From the NCBI GenBank assembly GCA_029777945.1, contig JAKORG010000025.1:32152-96151 (forward strand): a DNA stretch of 64,000 nt. The letters are read 5' to 3'. Position 1 is the first letter of the stretch. Every line of letters starts with the position of its first letter. The DNA is from Deltaproteobacteria bacterium. Its GTDB lineage: Bacteria > Desulfobacterota > Syntrophorhabdia > Syntrophorhabdales > Syntrophorhabdaceae. The position numbers were made by a program, and so were the translations under genes. The notes beneath the pieces were generated by a model, which was not told the DNA's origin, did not search any database, and saw only the letters and a program-made list of their open reading frames with translations. This document shows positions 17,690 to 26,757 of this stretch, one piece after another.

Positions 17690-18957
17690 ACAGAAACCTC
17701 ATTATAAAAGATGCTGCTGAACTCGTAACAGTAAGCGGATATGCTGCAAAAAAGGGAAAAGAGATGTCATCTCTAAATGTTATCCATAACGGTTCCCTTG
17801 TTATTGAGAACGGTATTATAACAAGGATAGGTAAAACAGATGATGTGCTCGATGGCCTTGAAACATCACGTTTCGTTGTCATAGACGCTAAAGGAAAGTC
17901 TGTCCTTCCTGGTTTTATTGATCCCCACACACATTTTATCTTTGCTGGCTACCGCGCTTATGAATTCTCATGGCATCTATCAGGTATAAGTTATATGGAG
18001 ATCATGAAAAGGGGTGGAGGTATAAAAAATTCTGTTTCAGAAACAAGGAAGGCAACCCTCGATGAACTCATAAATTTGGGAAAACATCGCCTTGACAGTA
18101 TGCTTTCCATGGGGATGACTACCATAGAAGGCAAAAGCGGTTACGGTCTTGACTACGATACAGAGATAAGACAACTTAAGGCAATGAGTATACTTAACAA
18201 TACCCATCCTGTTGACATTGTAAGCACATTTATGGGTGCCCATGCCATTCCAGAGGAATTCAAGGATAATCCAGATGGTTTTATTGATTATCTTATTGCC
18301 CATGTACTTCCAGATGTTGTAAAATCAGGTCTTGCTGAATTTTGTGATGTGTTCTGCGAAGAGGGTGTTTTTACAGTTAAGCAATCGAGATGTCTTCTTG
18401 AATCTGCACAAGCCTTGGGACTAAAGGCTAAAGTCCACGCCGATGAATTGACATCTTCTGGAGGAAGTCGTCTTGCAGTGGAACTAATGGCCATATCAGC
18501 AGACCACCTTCTTTATATATCCGATGACGATATAGACAGGATTGCCAGGTCCAATGTGGTGGCAACCCTTCTCCCTTTGACAGCATTCTGCCTTAAAGAA
18601 CCCTATGCAAGGGCACGTTACATGATTGATAAAGGTTGCGCCATAGCCCTCGCAACGGATTTCAATCCTGGAAGTTGTTTTTCCGAATCCATACCCCTTG
18701 TTTTTGCATTGGCAACGATATACATGGGCATGACGCCTGAAGAGACTGTGTGTGCCATGACATTAAATGCAGCATCTGCCATAGACAGGGCAAAAACATT
18801 AGGGAGTCTCGATATTGGTAAAATAGGAGATGCAGTTATTCTTGAATTTCCTTCATATATTTATATCCCTTATCATACAGGCGTTAACAGTGTTGAAAAG
18901 GTGATTAAAAAAGGAAAAATTGTGGTGGATAAGCTATTAAATAAGGAGAATCTGTAA
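17686..18957 (+). CDS. hutI: Imidazolonepropionase
   Basis: Amidohydrolase-superfamily enzyme of 423 residues that hydrolyses 4-imidazolone-5-propionate to N-formimino-L-glutamate. Metal ligands are visible: the HxH of FIDPHTHFIFAG, a His in KAKVHADELTSSGG, and the Asp of LATDFNPGS. The start is GTG at 17686, overlapping the ftcD stop (GTGA). No better start exists downstream before the conserved beta-sandwich region. The stop overlaps the next gene's ATG by one base (TAATG). Confidence 0.95.
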   Translation: MNRNLIIKDAAELVTVSGYAAKKGKEMSSLNVIHNGSLVIENGIITRIGKTDDVLDGLETSRFVVIDAKGKSVLPGFIDPHTHFIFAGYRAYEFSWHLSGISYMEIMKRGGGIKNSVSETRKATLDELINLGKHRLDSMLSMGMTTIEGKSGYGLDYDTEIRQLKAMSILNNTHPVDIVSTFMGAHAIPEEFKDNPDGFIDYLIAHVLPDVVKSGLAEFCDVFCEEGVFTVKQSRCLLESAQALGLKAKVHADELTSSGGSRLAVELMAISADHLLYISDDDIDRIARSNVVATLLPLTAFCLKEPYARARYMIDKGCAIALATDFNPGSCFSESIPLVFALATIYMGMTPEETVCAMTLNAASAIDRAKTLGSLDIGKIGDAVILEFPSYIYIPYHTGVNSVEKVIKKGKIVVDKLLNKENL

Positions 18958-19592
18958 TGTTTGTAGACATGCCGATAAAGAAATTTATCGAAATGGTAAG
19001 TTCCTCTGAACCTGTGCCAGGGGGTGGAAGCATTGCCGCTCTATGTGCTACATTATCAACAGCCCTTATAGAAATGGTTTTACAACTTACAAAAAAGAAA
19101 GATAGTGGTAGTGAACAGGAGTCACAAATATCTTCTTTCCTTGAAAAGGTGAGACACTTAAGAGATGAGTTTATAAAGGATATTGACAGGGATGCCAATG
19201 CATTTGCAGAGGTCATGGAGGCATACCGTCTACCAAAGAAAACAGAATCGGAAAAGAATATGCGCCGCGAAGCCATAGAGATGGCTTTAAAGGAGGCTGC
19301 CCGTATACCTATGGAGGTTGCGGAAAATGCATACCAATTATTTGAACTCTCTCAATATATTGTAAGGTATGGTAATAGAAATGCAATAACAGATAGTGCT
19401 ACATCGGCAGTTATGGCACGAGGGGCAGTTCTATCAGCCCTTTATAATGTGAGAATAAACATTGCATCTATCAAAGATAACAATTTTACAGAAGAGATGA
19501 AAAAAAGGGCTACCCATCTTGAGGAAGAAACAATTAAAAAAGAAAGGGAGATCCTTGGTATGGTTGATAGCATTATGGCGAAAGAGGGTTGA
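18957..19592 (+). CDS. fchA: Formimidoyltetrahydrofolate cyclodeaminase
   Basis: Converts 5-formimino-tetrahydrofolate to 5,10-methenyl-tetrahydrofolate and ammonia, so the one-carbon unit of histidine enters the folate pool. The 211-residue all-helical protein has the family's SSEPVPGGGSIAALCATL glycine-rich N-terminal helix, then AFAEVMEAYRLPK and a central GNRNAITDSATSAVMA segment. It matches the C-terminal half of mammalian FTCD. It starts at the ATG overlapping the hutI stop and is followed 9 bp later by the Liv-type permease gene, linking catabolism and transport in one transcript. Confidence 0.93.
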   Translation: MFVDMPIKKFIEMVSSSEPVPGGGSIAALCATLSTALIEMVLQLTKKKDSGSEQESQISSFLEKVRHLRDEFIKDIDRDANAFAEVMEAYRLPKKTESEKNMRREAIEMALKEAARIPMEVAENAYQLFELSQYIVRYGNRNAITDSATSAVMARGAVLSALYNVRINIASIKDNNFTEEMKKRATHLEEETIKKEREILGMVDSIMAKEG

Positions 19593-19601
19593 AAAACTAA
19601 A

Positions 19602-20468
19602 ATGCAGGGATTGATAGAACAACTCTTAAACGGTATAGCCATGGGTTCCATTTACGCCCTTGTTACCCTTGGACTTGCCCTGGTATATGGTATTATGAGG
19701 ATACTCCATGTAGCCCATGCAGCAGTTTATACTGTAGGTGCCTATGCAGGACTCTATATATTCCACGGGACAGGTAATCTTTTCCTTGCGTTTATTGGTG
19801 CTATGGTGTTGTGTGCAATAATGGGTATAATAATTGAGAGGTTTCTATATTATCCTCTTATGAAATACCCTCCCTTTGTTCCGTTGATAGGAAGTATCAC
19901 AGTGCTCCTTGCTATTGAAGAGGTATGCAGGCTTGTGGCAGGTCCGTATATTATTACATTTCCTGCAAAACTACCTTTTCCTGAGGCACATATTGGTGGT
20001 ATCTTTATCTCATCAACACTTATGGCTGTTTACTGCATTACTGCTTCGGTACTTTTTATTTTATGGTATATAACAACAAAGACATCCCTCGGTCTTGCCA
20101 TGCGCGCTACTTCTCAAGACATATCTATGGCAAGTGCCACAGGCATTAACAGCCACATGATTGTATCCATTACGTTTATTATTGGGTCTGCCATTGCTGC
20201 TATTGCCGGTATTCTTGTGGGTATATATTATAATCAGGTCTACCCGACGATGGGAACGGTGCCTGCGTATAAAACCCTCGCACTAATTGTTGTGGGCGGA
20301 CTTGGTTCTGTTCCAGGCGCTGTTGTCGCATCTCTTCTGCTTGGTATAGGAGAAACCATCCTTATCGGATATGCAAATATACCTCTTCCAAGGGATGCAC
20401 TGGCATTTATTGCCATGATAGGGGTGCTCATGTGGCGTTCAGAAGGGATTATGGGTTCATCGCGATAA
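19602..20468 (+). CDS. livH: Branched-chain amino acid-type ABC transporter permease (LivH family)
   Basis: Inner-membrane permease of 288 residues with about eight hydrophobic segments. It starts IEQLLNGIAMGSIYALVTLG and has the Liv-family cytoplasmic loop (MRATSQDISMASATGIN) that contacts the ATPases, and a VVGGLGSVPGAVVASLLLG segment near the C-terminus. It forms one half of the membrane channel with the next gene product. Although the family is named for leucine/isoleucine/valine, its place inside a histidine-catabolic operon suggests histidine, urocanate or another amino acid as substrate; this is inference from context. Confidence 0.92.
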   Translation: MQGLIEQLLNGIAMGSIYALVTLGLALVYGIMRILHVAHAAVYTVGAYAGLYIFHGTGNLFLAFIGAMVLCAIMGIIIERFLYYPLMKYPPFVPLIGSITVLLAIEEVCRLVAGPYIITFPAKLPFPEAHIGGIFISSTLMAVYCITASVLFILWYITTKTSLGLAMRATSQDISMASATGINSHMIVSITFIIGSAIAAIAGILVGIYYNQVYPTMGTVPAYKTLALIVVGGLGSVPGAVVASLLLGIGETILIGYANIPLPRDALAFIAMIGVLMWRSEGIMGSSR

Positions 20469-20481
20469 AAGGGGTAATACA

Positions 20482-21363
20482 GTGAGTTCATATGTGATAA
20501 CAATAGGCACTCTCATTGCGATACAGGCCATTGCTGTATGTGGTTTAAATGTGATAGTCGGTTATGCAGGTCAGATATCCCTTGGACATGCAGCCTTTTT
20601 TGGTATAGGCGCATACACTGCCGCACTATTTGCAACAAAGGCCGGACTATCATTCTGGGCATCGCTACCTATTGTGATTGCCATAAGTGCCTTAATAGGT
20701 CTTCTTCTTGGTCTTCCAAGTATTCGCGTAAGAGAGGATTTTCTGGCAATTACCACCATAGGAATCAATTTTATTGTTGAGGCAATCTTCCGTTACGTTC
20801 CTTTCTTCGGGGGAGCACTCGGTATCGGTGGTATTCCAAAAATCGCATTTTATGGGGTACGTTTGAAGGGCATTTCCTTTTTTATCCTCTGTCTCGTATT
20901 TCTGTTTTTGGTAATTGGATTATGTTATTGGTTGAAAAAAAGCTGGGCGAGTCTTGCTTGCTATGCAATAAGGGAAGAGGAACAGGCTGCATCCACTCTG
21001 GGTATATCACCTGTAAAGTTTAAGCTCCTTGCCTTTGTTATCGGAACGGCCATTGCAGGAATTGGTGGCTCACTCTATGCCCATTATATGCAGTTTATAA
21101 GTGCCGGTGATTTTTCTTTTCCCATCTCTGTCGGGTTTTTGAGTATGCTCGTCTTAGGCGGCATGGGAACTCTATGGGGTCCTGTTCTGGGCACATTAAT
21201 TCTCGGTATACTCCCTGAGATTTTCCGTCCCCTTGTAGATTACAGGATACTGCTGTATACTATCCTTCTGCTTATCATGATTCGTTTTCAGCCTGGCGGT
21301 CTTCTTGGGGAAGGCAGTGCTATGCGCAGAATTTTTGAACCATTATTGAGAGTAAAACGATGA
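20482..21363 (+). CDS. livM: Branched-chain amino acid-type ABC transporter permease (LivM family)
   Basis: Second membrane subunit of the importer, 293 residues. It has the LivM hallmark GLNVIVGYAGQISLGHAAFFGIGAY near the N-terminus, the loop AIREEEQAASTLGISPVKFKL for ATPase contact, and LGGMGTLWGPVLGTLILGILPE. Translation begins at GTG (20482). The stop overlaps the LivG ATG by 4 bases. No C-terminal ATPase fusion is present, unlike some long LivM proteins. Confidence 0.92.
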   Translation: MSSYVITIGTLIAIQAIAVCGLNVIVGYAGQISLGHAAFFGIGAYTAALFATKAGLSFWASLPIVIAISALIGLLLGLPSIRVREDFLAITTIGINFIVEAIFRYVPFFGGALGIGGIPKIAFYGVRLKGISFFILCLVFLFLVIGLCYWLKKSWASLACYAIREEEQAASTLGISPVKFKLLAFVIGTAIAGIGGSLYAHYMQFISAGDFSFPISVGFLSMLVLGGMGTLWGPVLGTLILGILPEIFRPLVDYRILLYTILLLIMIRFQPGGLLGEGSAMRRIFEPLLRVKR

Positions 21364-22127
21364 CAGAAACGCTTCTAAGTATAAAAGGTATATCAAAGTA
21401 TTTCGGCGGTCTCAAGGCAGTGGATGGGATTGATTTCAATGTGTATAATGGCGAGATTTTTGGCATCATTGGTCCAAATGGTGCAGGAAAAACAGTGCTT
21501 TTTAATCTCATCTCCGGTATATATGAACCAACAGCAGGTGAAATTTATTTCAAGGACACAAGGATAGATCGTATGCCACCTCACATTGTGGCCCAACAGG
21601 GTATTGGCAGAACTTTTCAGATTGTAAAACCCTTTGCAAATCTTACAGTTCTTGAAAATGTCCTCGTTGCCATGGGAATCTCCCGATATCCTTATCTGAC
21701 CAAATTATGGGGTTTTTGGGGAAAGAAAAAGGAGATAGATATGGCAATGGAAATCCTTGAGAAGGTCGGGTTGGAAGACATAGCCCACAGAAAGTCAGGG
21801 CTTTTGCCTCTTGGTAATTTAAGACGCCTTGAAATAGCAAGATCTCTTGTAGTGGGGCATACATTGATTCTCCTTGATGAGTCCTTTGCAGGGCTCAGGC
21901 ATGAAGAGATCGAGAGGCTTGAGAATCTCATAAAGAAGATCCGTGAAGAAGGTAGAACGATAATGCTCATAGAACATAATGTGCGAGTAACCATGGGGTT
22001 GTGCGACCGTATCATTGTGCTCGATCATGGAAAAAAGATTGCTGAAGGTCTTCCAAAGGATATACAGGAGGATGAAAGGGTAATAGAGGCATATCTTGGG
22101 AAAAGAGAGAGACAATATGTTTCTTGA
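21360..22127 (+). CDS. livG: ABC transporter ATP-binding protein (LivG family)
   Basis: ATPase subunit of 255 residues. Walker A is GPNGAGKTVL, where the usual GKTT is GKTV. The Q-loop lies in GIGRTFQIVKPF, and Walker B with its Glu is TLILLDESFAGL. The ABC signature is atypical: LLPLGNLRRLEIARSL carries LGNLRR where LSGGQQ or the Liv-type LPYGQQR is usual. The H-loop IEHNVRVTM is kept. It is longer than LivF and carries the usual LivG C-terminal extension. ATG at 21360 overlaps the livM stop. Confidence 0.9.
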   Translation: MTETLLSIKGISKYFGGLKAVDGIDFNVYNGEIFGIIGPNGAGKTVLFNLISGIYEPTAGEIYFKDTRIDRMPPHIVAQQGIGRTFQIVKPFANLTVLENVLVAMGISRYPYLTKLWGFWGKKKEIDMAMEILEKVGLEDIAHRKSGLLPLGNLRRLEIARSLVVGHTLILLDESFAGLRHEEIERLENLIKKIREEGRTIMLIEHNVRVTMGLCDRIIVLDHGKKIAEGLPKDIQEDERVIEAYLGKRERQYVS

Positions 22128-22827
22128 TGTTAAAGGCCTTTCAATCAGTTATGGAGACATCCGGGCTGTCCAGAATGTGAATTTCTATATGGAAAAGGGC
22201 GAACTAATCTCTATTATTGGTGCAAACGGGGCAGGAAAAACAACCATCATCAATAGCTTGATGGGTCTTGTTCCAGTTCAGAGCGGCACCATTATATTTA
22301 AAGGCCAGGATATTACTAAAATGCCTGCACATAAAAGGGCGCGTATTGGAATAAGAATCGTTCCAGAACGTTCCCGTGTCTTTCCAAGGTTGACTGTGTA
22401 TGAGAATCTTCTCACCGGTATGTATGGCATGAAAAATAAGGTTTCTCCAGAAAAATCCATTTTGCAGCTGTATGAAATATTTCCTATATTGAAGGAGAGA
22501 AAGAATCAGCTTGCAAGTACCCTTTCAGGGGGTGAACAACAGCAACTCGCCATAGCCAGGGCATTGGTTTCAGAACCTGAACTTCTTCTTGTGGATGAAG
22601 TTTCCACAGGTCTTATGCCAAAACTGACCCAGGAGGTTTTTTCTGTCCTCGAGACATTGAACAAAGAACACCAGCTTACCATACTTCTCGTTGAGCAGAA
22701 TGCATTTGTATCCCTTGAAATATCAACAAGGGGTTATGTGCTTGAGACTGGGCAGTGCGTTCTTGAAGGCCCTGCAACTTTTTTAATGGATAATACCCGT
22801 ATTAAAGAGGTATATTTAGGGCATTAG
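22117..22827 (+). CDS. livF: ABC transporter ATP-binding protein (LivF family)
   Basis: Second ATPase subunit, about 236 residues. Walker A is GANGAGKTTI, the signature LSGGEQQQLAIARAL is canonical, Walker B is LLLVDEVSTGL and the H-loop is LLVEQNAF. The ATG at 22117 (MFLDVKGLSISYG) is preferred to the in-frame ATG at 22096 because it begins just before the first beta strand and follows GAGAGAG. It overlaps livG by 11 bases. With LivG it powers the importer. Confidence 0.92.
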   Translation: MFLDVKGLSISYGDIRAVQNVNFYMEKGELISIIGANGAGKTTIINSLMGLVPVQSGTIIFKGQDITKMPAHKRARIGIRIVPERSRVFPRLTVYENLLTGMYGMKNKVSPEKSILQLYEIFPILKERKNQLASTLSGGEQQQLAIARALVSEPELLLVDEVSTGLMPKLTQEVFSVLETLNKEHQLTILLVEQNAFVSLEISTRGYVLETGQCVLEGPATFLMDNTRIKEVYLGH

Positions 22828-22855
22828 ATAAAAAAATCTTTTAGGGGGTGGAAGT

Positions 22856-24007
22856 ATGAAGTATGTGAAGTTTTTTTTCTTTTTTTTGCTGGTCGGTTTT
22901 TTATTGAGTGGTGGTCTATATGCTAATGATACAATCAAGATAGGCCTTCTGGTGCCCCTCACAGGTCCTGCTGCTGCCGATGGTTTTAGTGCCCATAGTT
23001 CAGTGAAGCTTGCACTGGAAAGAGTAAACAGCACAGGTGGATTACTCGGGAAAAAGGTTGAGCTCATTGCCTATGATGACCGTGCCGATGGTAAAGAGGC
23101 TGTTGCCCTCGCTCGCAAACTTATAGAACAGGACAAGGTAGTAGCAGTAGTGGGTGGTTCCTACAGCACGCCAAGTAGGGCAGTGGCACCTATCTTTCAG
23201 GAAGAAAAGATACCATTTGTAGCAGCCTATGCAGTGCATCCGGACATCACAAAGGCAGGGGATTATTGTTTCAGAAATGGTTTTCTTGGTACTGTTGAAG
23301 GAAAATCTGCAGCCTATGTAGCGGTAAAGATGTTAAAAGCGAAAAGGATTGCCCTTCTTGTAAGCGACAATGACTTTGGCCGCACCCTTGCAGAGGGTTT
23401 TAAATATTACATGAATAAATATGCAAAAGGCATTGCCACCATTGTGTCAGAGCAGGCATATCCTTTTCAGGAAAAGGATTTTAAAGCCTATCTCACAAAG
23501 ATAAAACAGGAGAATCCAGACCTCATCTTTGCAAGTGGTTACTATTTCCAGACAGGACCTATAGTAAAACAGGCTCGTGAGATGGGAATTAACGCCCATA
23601 TCCTTGGTGAAGAGGGTGCTGATTCACCTAAACTACTGGAGATTGCAGGACCGAGCGCCGAAGGTTTTGTCATTGTTACAAACCTTAACCGCGATGACAA
23701 GAGGAAAGAGGTTCAACAATTCTTAAAGACCTATGAAGAGAGATTTAAGATTCAGCCTGATATGGTGGGTGCATCTGCGTATGACGCATTCATGATTATA
23801 TGCGATTCCATTAAAAGGGCGAAAAGCACAAAAGGTCCTGATATACGTAATGCCATTGCAAATATAAAAAACTACGATGCCCTCACAGGTCAGATAAAGA
23901 GCTTTGTCAAAGGTGAGGTTGTAAAGGATGTGCAGGTGCAGATTGTGAAAAATGGAAGGTTCCGTTACCTCGGAGTGGTTACAGATCCTGAACTTATTAC
24001 ACCGTAA
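22856..24007 (+). CDS. livK: ABC transporter periplasmic substrate-binding protein (LivK family)
   Basis: Periplasmic amino-acid-type receptor (peripheral binding protein family 6), 383 residues. Residues 1-24 form a signal peptide with a Phe-rich core and probable cleavage after LYA. The mature part has IKIGLLVPLTGPAAADGFS, then GLLGKKVELIAYDDRAD, VVGGSYSTPSRAVAPIFQE and a C-terminal VQIVKNGRFRYLG. Strong GGGGGTGG ribosome binding site. Last gene of the hut-liv operon. The ligand is not deducible from sequence alone; the operon suggests histidine or a related imidazole compound. Confidence 0.9.
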   Translation: MKYVKFFFFFLLVGFLLSGGLYANDTIKIGLLVPLTGPAAADGFSAHSSVKLALERVNSTGGLLGKKVELIAYDDRADGKEAVALARKLIEQDKVVAVVGGSYSTPSRAVAPIFQEEKIPFVAAYAVHPDITKAGDYCFRNGFLGTVEGKSAAYVAVKMLKAKRIALLVSDNDFGRTLAEGFKYYMNKYAKGIATIVSEQAYPFQEKDFKAYLTKIKQENPDLIFASGYYFQTGPIVKQAREMGINAHILGEEGADSPKLLEIAGPSAEGFVIVTNLNRDDKRKEVQQFLKTYEERFKIQPDMVGASAYDAFMIICDSIKRAKSTKGPDIRNAIANIKNYDALTGQIKSFVKGEVVKDVQVQIVKNGRFRYLGVVTDPELITP

Positions 24008-24042
24008 GGGCAAAGGTAAAAATACCTAATTTGCATCTAACC

Positions 24043-24099
24043 TTTCTGAAGGGGTGGAATTAAGCTAATAGCACAGCAATATATCCATCCCTTCAGAAA
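24043..24099. repeat. 16-bp inverted repeat between the convergent livK and tldD genes
   Basis: TTTCTGAAGGGGTGGA (24043-24058) pairs with TCCATCCCTTCAGAAA (24084-24099), 15 of 16 positions matching, around a 25-base loop. It lies between two convergent operons and would form a strong stem in either transcript. Neither side is followed by a T-run, so it is not a standard intrinsic terminator; it may act as a bidirectional RNA-stabilising or Rho-linked structure. Confidence 0.6.
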
Positions 24100-24168
24100 A
24101 ATGTGTGTCACCCAGCATGACCATACAATGGATTTATAAAAGGCATCTCTTTTTGTTTTTGTAAAAAT

Positions 24169-25551
24169 TTAGATATTTTTCCCTCCTACGACGATTTTTG
24201 GGATTCTCAGAGTGGGCTGGGCATCAGACACTGGCACTCCCTGACCATCTTTTCCGCAGGTACCAATGCCAAAACCTAAATCATTGCCTACCATATCAAT
24301 CTCTTTTAATACATTTGGGCCATTACCCATCATAGTGGCATTTTTTATCATATCGCCAATTTTACCGTGTTCAATTATATATCCTTCAGTTATTTCAAAT
24401 ACAAAATCACCCCTTACTGTATCCACCTGACCGCCTCCCATCTTCACAACAAAAATACCTTCGTCTACAGAAGCAATTATATCTTCTGGATTTGCATTAC
24501 CTGGCAGAATCATTGTATTACTCATCCTTGGAATTGGCTTAAATCTATATGATTCTCTTCTGCCGTTGCCAGTTGATTTTTTTCCGTATTTCATGGCATG
24601 GAATTTATCGAAAAGGTAGTTTTTGAGTATGCCATTTTCAACAAGCACGGTCCTTTCTGATAATATCCCTTCGTCATCGCAGGCATAAGTGCCCCTCATA
24701 TGGGGTATTGTCTTATCGTCCACAACACTGATTAAATCTGATGCAATCTTTTCACCTATCATGCCTTTATAGCATGAGAGTCCCTCCATTGCCAGATCTG
24801 CCTCAAGACCGTGACCTATTGCCTCATGGATCATGGTCCCACCAGCTTCTGAAGAGAGCACCACAGTTTTTATACCCATTGGTGCTTCTTTTGCTGTAAA
24901 AAGCCCCTTTAATCTATTTGTAACTTTTTTTACAAATTGTTCTAATTTTTCATCTGTAAAATAGTCAAAACCGTAAAAACCACCTATTGATTCATAGGCA
25001 GTCTGCATCTCGCCTTCTTCCTCACCAATTACAGTCATATTAAGGACAACCTGTTTTCTTTCGTCAGATGTAAAAACTCCATCACTTGCATAGATGTTTA
25101 CCTTCTGCCTGCTATCTAAGTAAAAAATTCTTACCTGTATTATCCTCTTATCAGTGGATCTTGCCATCTCTTCAACTTTTTTTACCATTTTTAACTTAAT
25201 GCCAAGATCAATATCATGGGGATCAATTTTGATTTTAAAGGGATATCCCGGTGTTATTACATTAAAATCTTCTGGCATGGTGACATTTCCGTTTTTTTTC
25301 AAAAATCTTTTTAATTCCCTTGCGATATCCATTAGGTGTTTTTCATCAGTAGAGTTTGTAGAGGCAAAAAACGTCTTCCACGGTGATATGGTTCTGAGCC
25401 CAACACCTTTGTCCATACCTTTTTCAATTTTTTCAAATCTCGAGGATTCCAGATGAATCCTTGTATACTCCCTTTTTTCTTCAAAGATATCTGCATAGAT
25501 GCTATTGCCCTCTGTAAGTTCTTTTAAAATTTTTTCAGGCTCAACCATCAT
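24169..25551 (-). CDS. tldD: TldD/PmbA-family metalloprotease, TldD type
   Basis: Zinc peptidase subunit of 460 residues. The metal site His242-Glu243-x-x-x-His247 lies in MIHEAIGHGLE, the TldD version of HExxxH, and GTCGKDGQGVPVSDAQPTLRI forms the conserved C-terminal segment. TldD normally pairs with TldE/PmbA as a heterodimer that degrades unfolded peptides, for example in microcin maturation; no tldE is in the window. GGAGG precedes ATG 25551. It overlaps the upstream DUF4911-like gene by 11 bases and is the last gene of the tsaD-ksgA operon. Confidence 0.9.
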   Translation of the reverse strand: MMVEPEKILKELTEGNSIYADIFEEKREYTRIHLESSRFEKIEKGMDKGVGLRTISPWKTFFASTNSTDEKHLMDIARELKRFLKKNGNVTMPEDFNVITPGYPFKIKIDPHDIDLGIKLKMVKKVEEMARSTDKRIIQVRIFYLDSRQKVNIYASDGVFTSDERKQVVLNMTVIGEEEGEMQTAYESIGGFYGFDYFTDEKLEQFVKKVTNRLKGLFTAKEAPMGIKTVVLSSEAGGTMIHEAIGHGLEADLAMEGLSCYKGMIGEKIASDLISVVDDKTIPHMRGTYACDDEGILSERTVLVENGILKNYLFDKFHAMKYGKKSTGNGRRESYRFKPIPRMSNTMILPGNANPEDIIASVDEGIFVVKMGGGQVDTVRGDFVFEITEGYIIEHGKIGDMIKNATMMGNGPNVLKEIDMVGNDLGFGIGTCGKDGQGVPVSDAQPTLRIPKIVVGGKNI

Positions 25552-25759
25552 TTACCTCCATGTAATCAATACCATTGTTTTTCATGTCCTTAAGTATGGC
25601 AATTAAATCTTCTTCAAAAAAAGCAGAATAAATAATTTCTATGAGGCCCTTATCACCGTCAATAACGGACAATACGCCTATATCTTCATAGGATTCAAGA
25701 ATAGATTTAATAAATCCTATGGCATCCCTTCTTACAATCAATCTCTTTGTTTTTTCCAT
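25541..25759 (-). CDS. Small DUF4911-like protein
   Basis: 72-residue soluble protein, mixed alpha/beta, with no signal peptide or cysteine. It begins MEKTKRLIVRRDAIGFIKSI and ends GIDYMEVNDG. The pattern of a short strand, a helix with ILESYEDIG, a DGDKGLIEIIY strand pair and a C-terminal helix resembles DUF4911 proteins, which have no known function; this assignment is from memory. It is wedged between the HgdB-like gene (1-base overlap) and tldD (11-base overlap), so it is certainly translated with them and may serve as a small partner of one of the two. Confidence 0.65.
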   Translation of the reverse strand: MEKTKRLIVRRDAIGFIKSILESYEDIGVLSVIDGDKGLIEIIYSAFFEEDLIAILKDMKNNGIDYMEVNDG

Positions 25760-26757
25760 TAGTTATCCTTTTCTTTTAACATCTCGATAAATGCTTCAAG
25801 TCTCATTTTCTGCCTTGTATCAAGGGGTTTTGGTAGCTCACCCTCTATGGTTAAGATGGGGCATTCAATGGTTTCTCTTAAAATCACATCCTCCATGACC
25901 CTAAAACAGAAGGCCTGTACATAGTGTATTATGCCCTTTATACCTCTTTTTTTTATTTCCCTTTTTATGTCCCGAATCCTTGCAAAGATTTCATATGGAT
26001 ATGTATATGTGAGATATCTTTCTACCATGTCAGATGTGTCAAAGGGGATGCTGAATTGCCTTTGAATTTCATTATAGACAACATGGGCACCTATTGCGTC
26101 AAGGAATTGGTATATATCAGTAATAATGGGCGGTATACCGATAAAACCAACATTTACTCCCTGAATAGGGTTTCTTGACTTTGTTTCTTCTATAAAATCC
26201 TGTGCCATTTTGCCGTATTTTTTATAATTGCCTAACATATCCGATGACCTTATAAGCCATATGTGGTTTTCGTATCCAGTAACAACCTTTTCTCGCCAGG
26301 TCATTTCATCTATCTTTTTTAATATTTCCCTTACACCTTTTATTTCATCTTCAACTGAATTCAGGGCTTCTGGGTCTACATTGAAATACTCAATGAGTTT
26401 ATCAATCTGTCTTTTTAAGGCATGTCTATCCCTATCAAAGGGAAAAGAAAAGGGGACGATATTTATACCTTTGAATTCCAGTATCTCTGCAAGGGCTTTT
26501 GTGTTGCTGCAGTCTCCTTCCATTACCATTATAACAGTATCAATGCCTTTTTCCATTACCACACCGTATATGCCTTTTATCCAGTTGCACATGCTCTTTG
26601 GAAATCCATCCCTTTCAGCCTTTTCTATGAATCTTAAAGGATTTTCATCTGTTATAAATATATTGTTCAAGTCGCATGGCACATGCCCTGCAGCAAAAAT
26701 AATTTCTACAGGTATTGTTGTGGTGAATCCTATAATTTTTCTTTTAGCCTTTTTCAT
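25759..26757 (-). CDS. 2-hydroxyacyl-CoA dehydratase / HgdB-BcrC family protein (short form)
   Basis: 332-residue member of the 2-hydroxyacyl-CoA dehydratase / benzoyl-CoA reductase BC-subunit family, which binds low-potential iron-sulfur clusters. It shows the N-terminal IPVEIIFAAGHVPCDLNN motif and five cysteines, Cys28, Cys57, Cys83, Cys284 and Cys299; the first three plus Cys284 lie where cluster ligands are expected. It is shorter than true dehydratase subunits (about 380-430 residues) and has no second subunit next to it, so it may be a stand-alone double-cubane-type reductase. A compatible activase gene lies 17 kb away (43883). It overlaps ksgA by 14 bases and DUF4911 by one. Confidence 0.75.
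   Translation of the reverse strand: MKKAKRKIIGFTTTIPVEIIFAAGHVPCDLNNIFITDENPLRFIEKAERDGFPKSMCNWIKGIYGVVMEKGIDTVIMVMEGDCSNTKALAEILEFKGINIVPFSFPFDRDRHALKRQIDKLIEYFNVDPEALNSVEDEIKGVREILKKIDEMTWREKVVTGYENHIWLIRSSDMLGNYKKYGKMAQDFIEETKSRNPIQGVNVGFIGIPPIITDIYQFLDAIGAHVVYNEIQRQFSIPFDTSDMVERYLTYTYPYEIFARIRDIKREIKKRGIKGIIHYVQAFCFRVMEDVILRETIECPILTIEGELPKPLDTRQKMRLEAFIEMLKEKDN

Noticed and set aside
25463..25470. GTATAC inside tldD and other genes (for example near 5113, 28119, 31706) as further GntR sites
   Set aside because: They lie inside coding sequence and lack the flanking TACT...AAAA context; GTATAC is expected by chance in AT-rich DNA.
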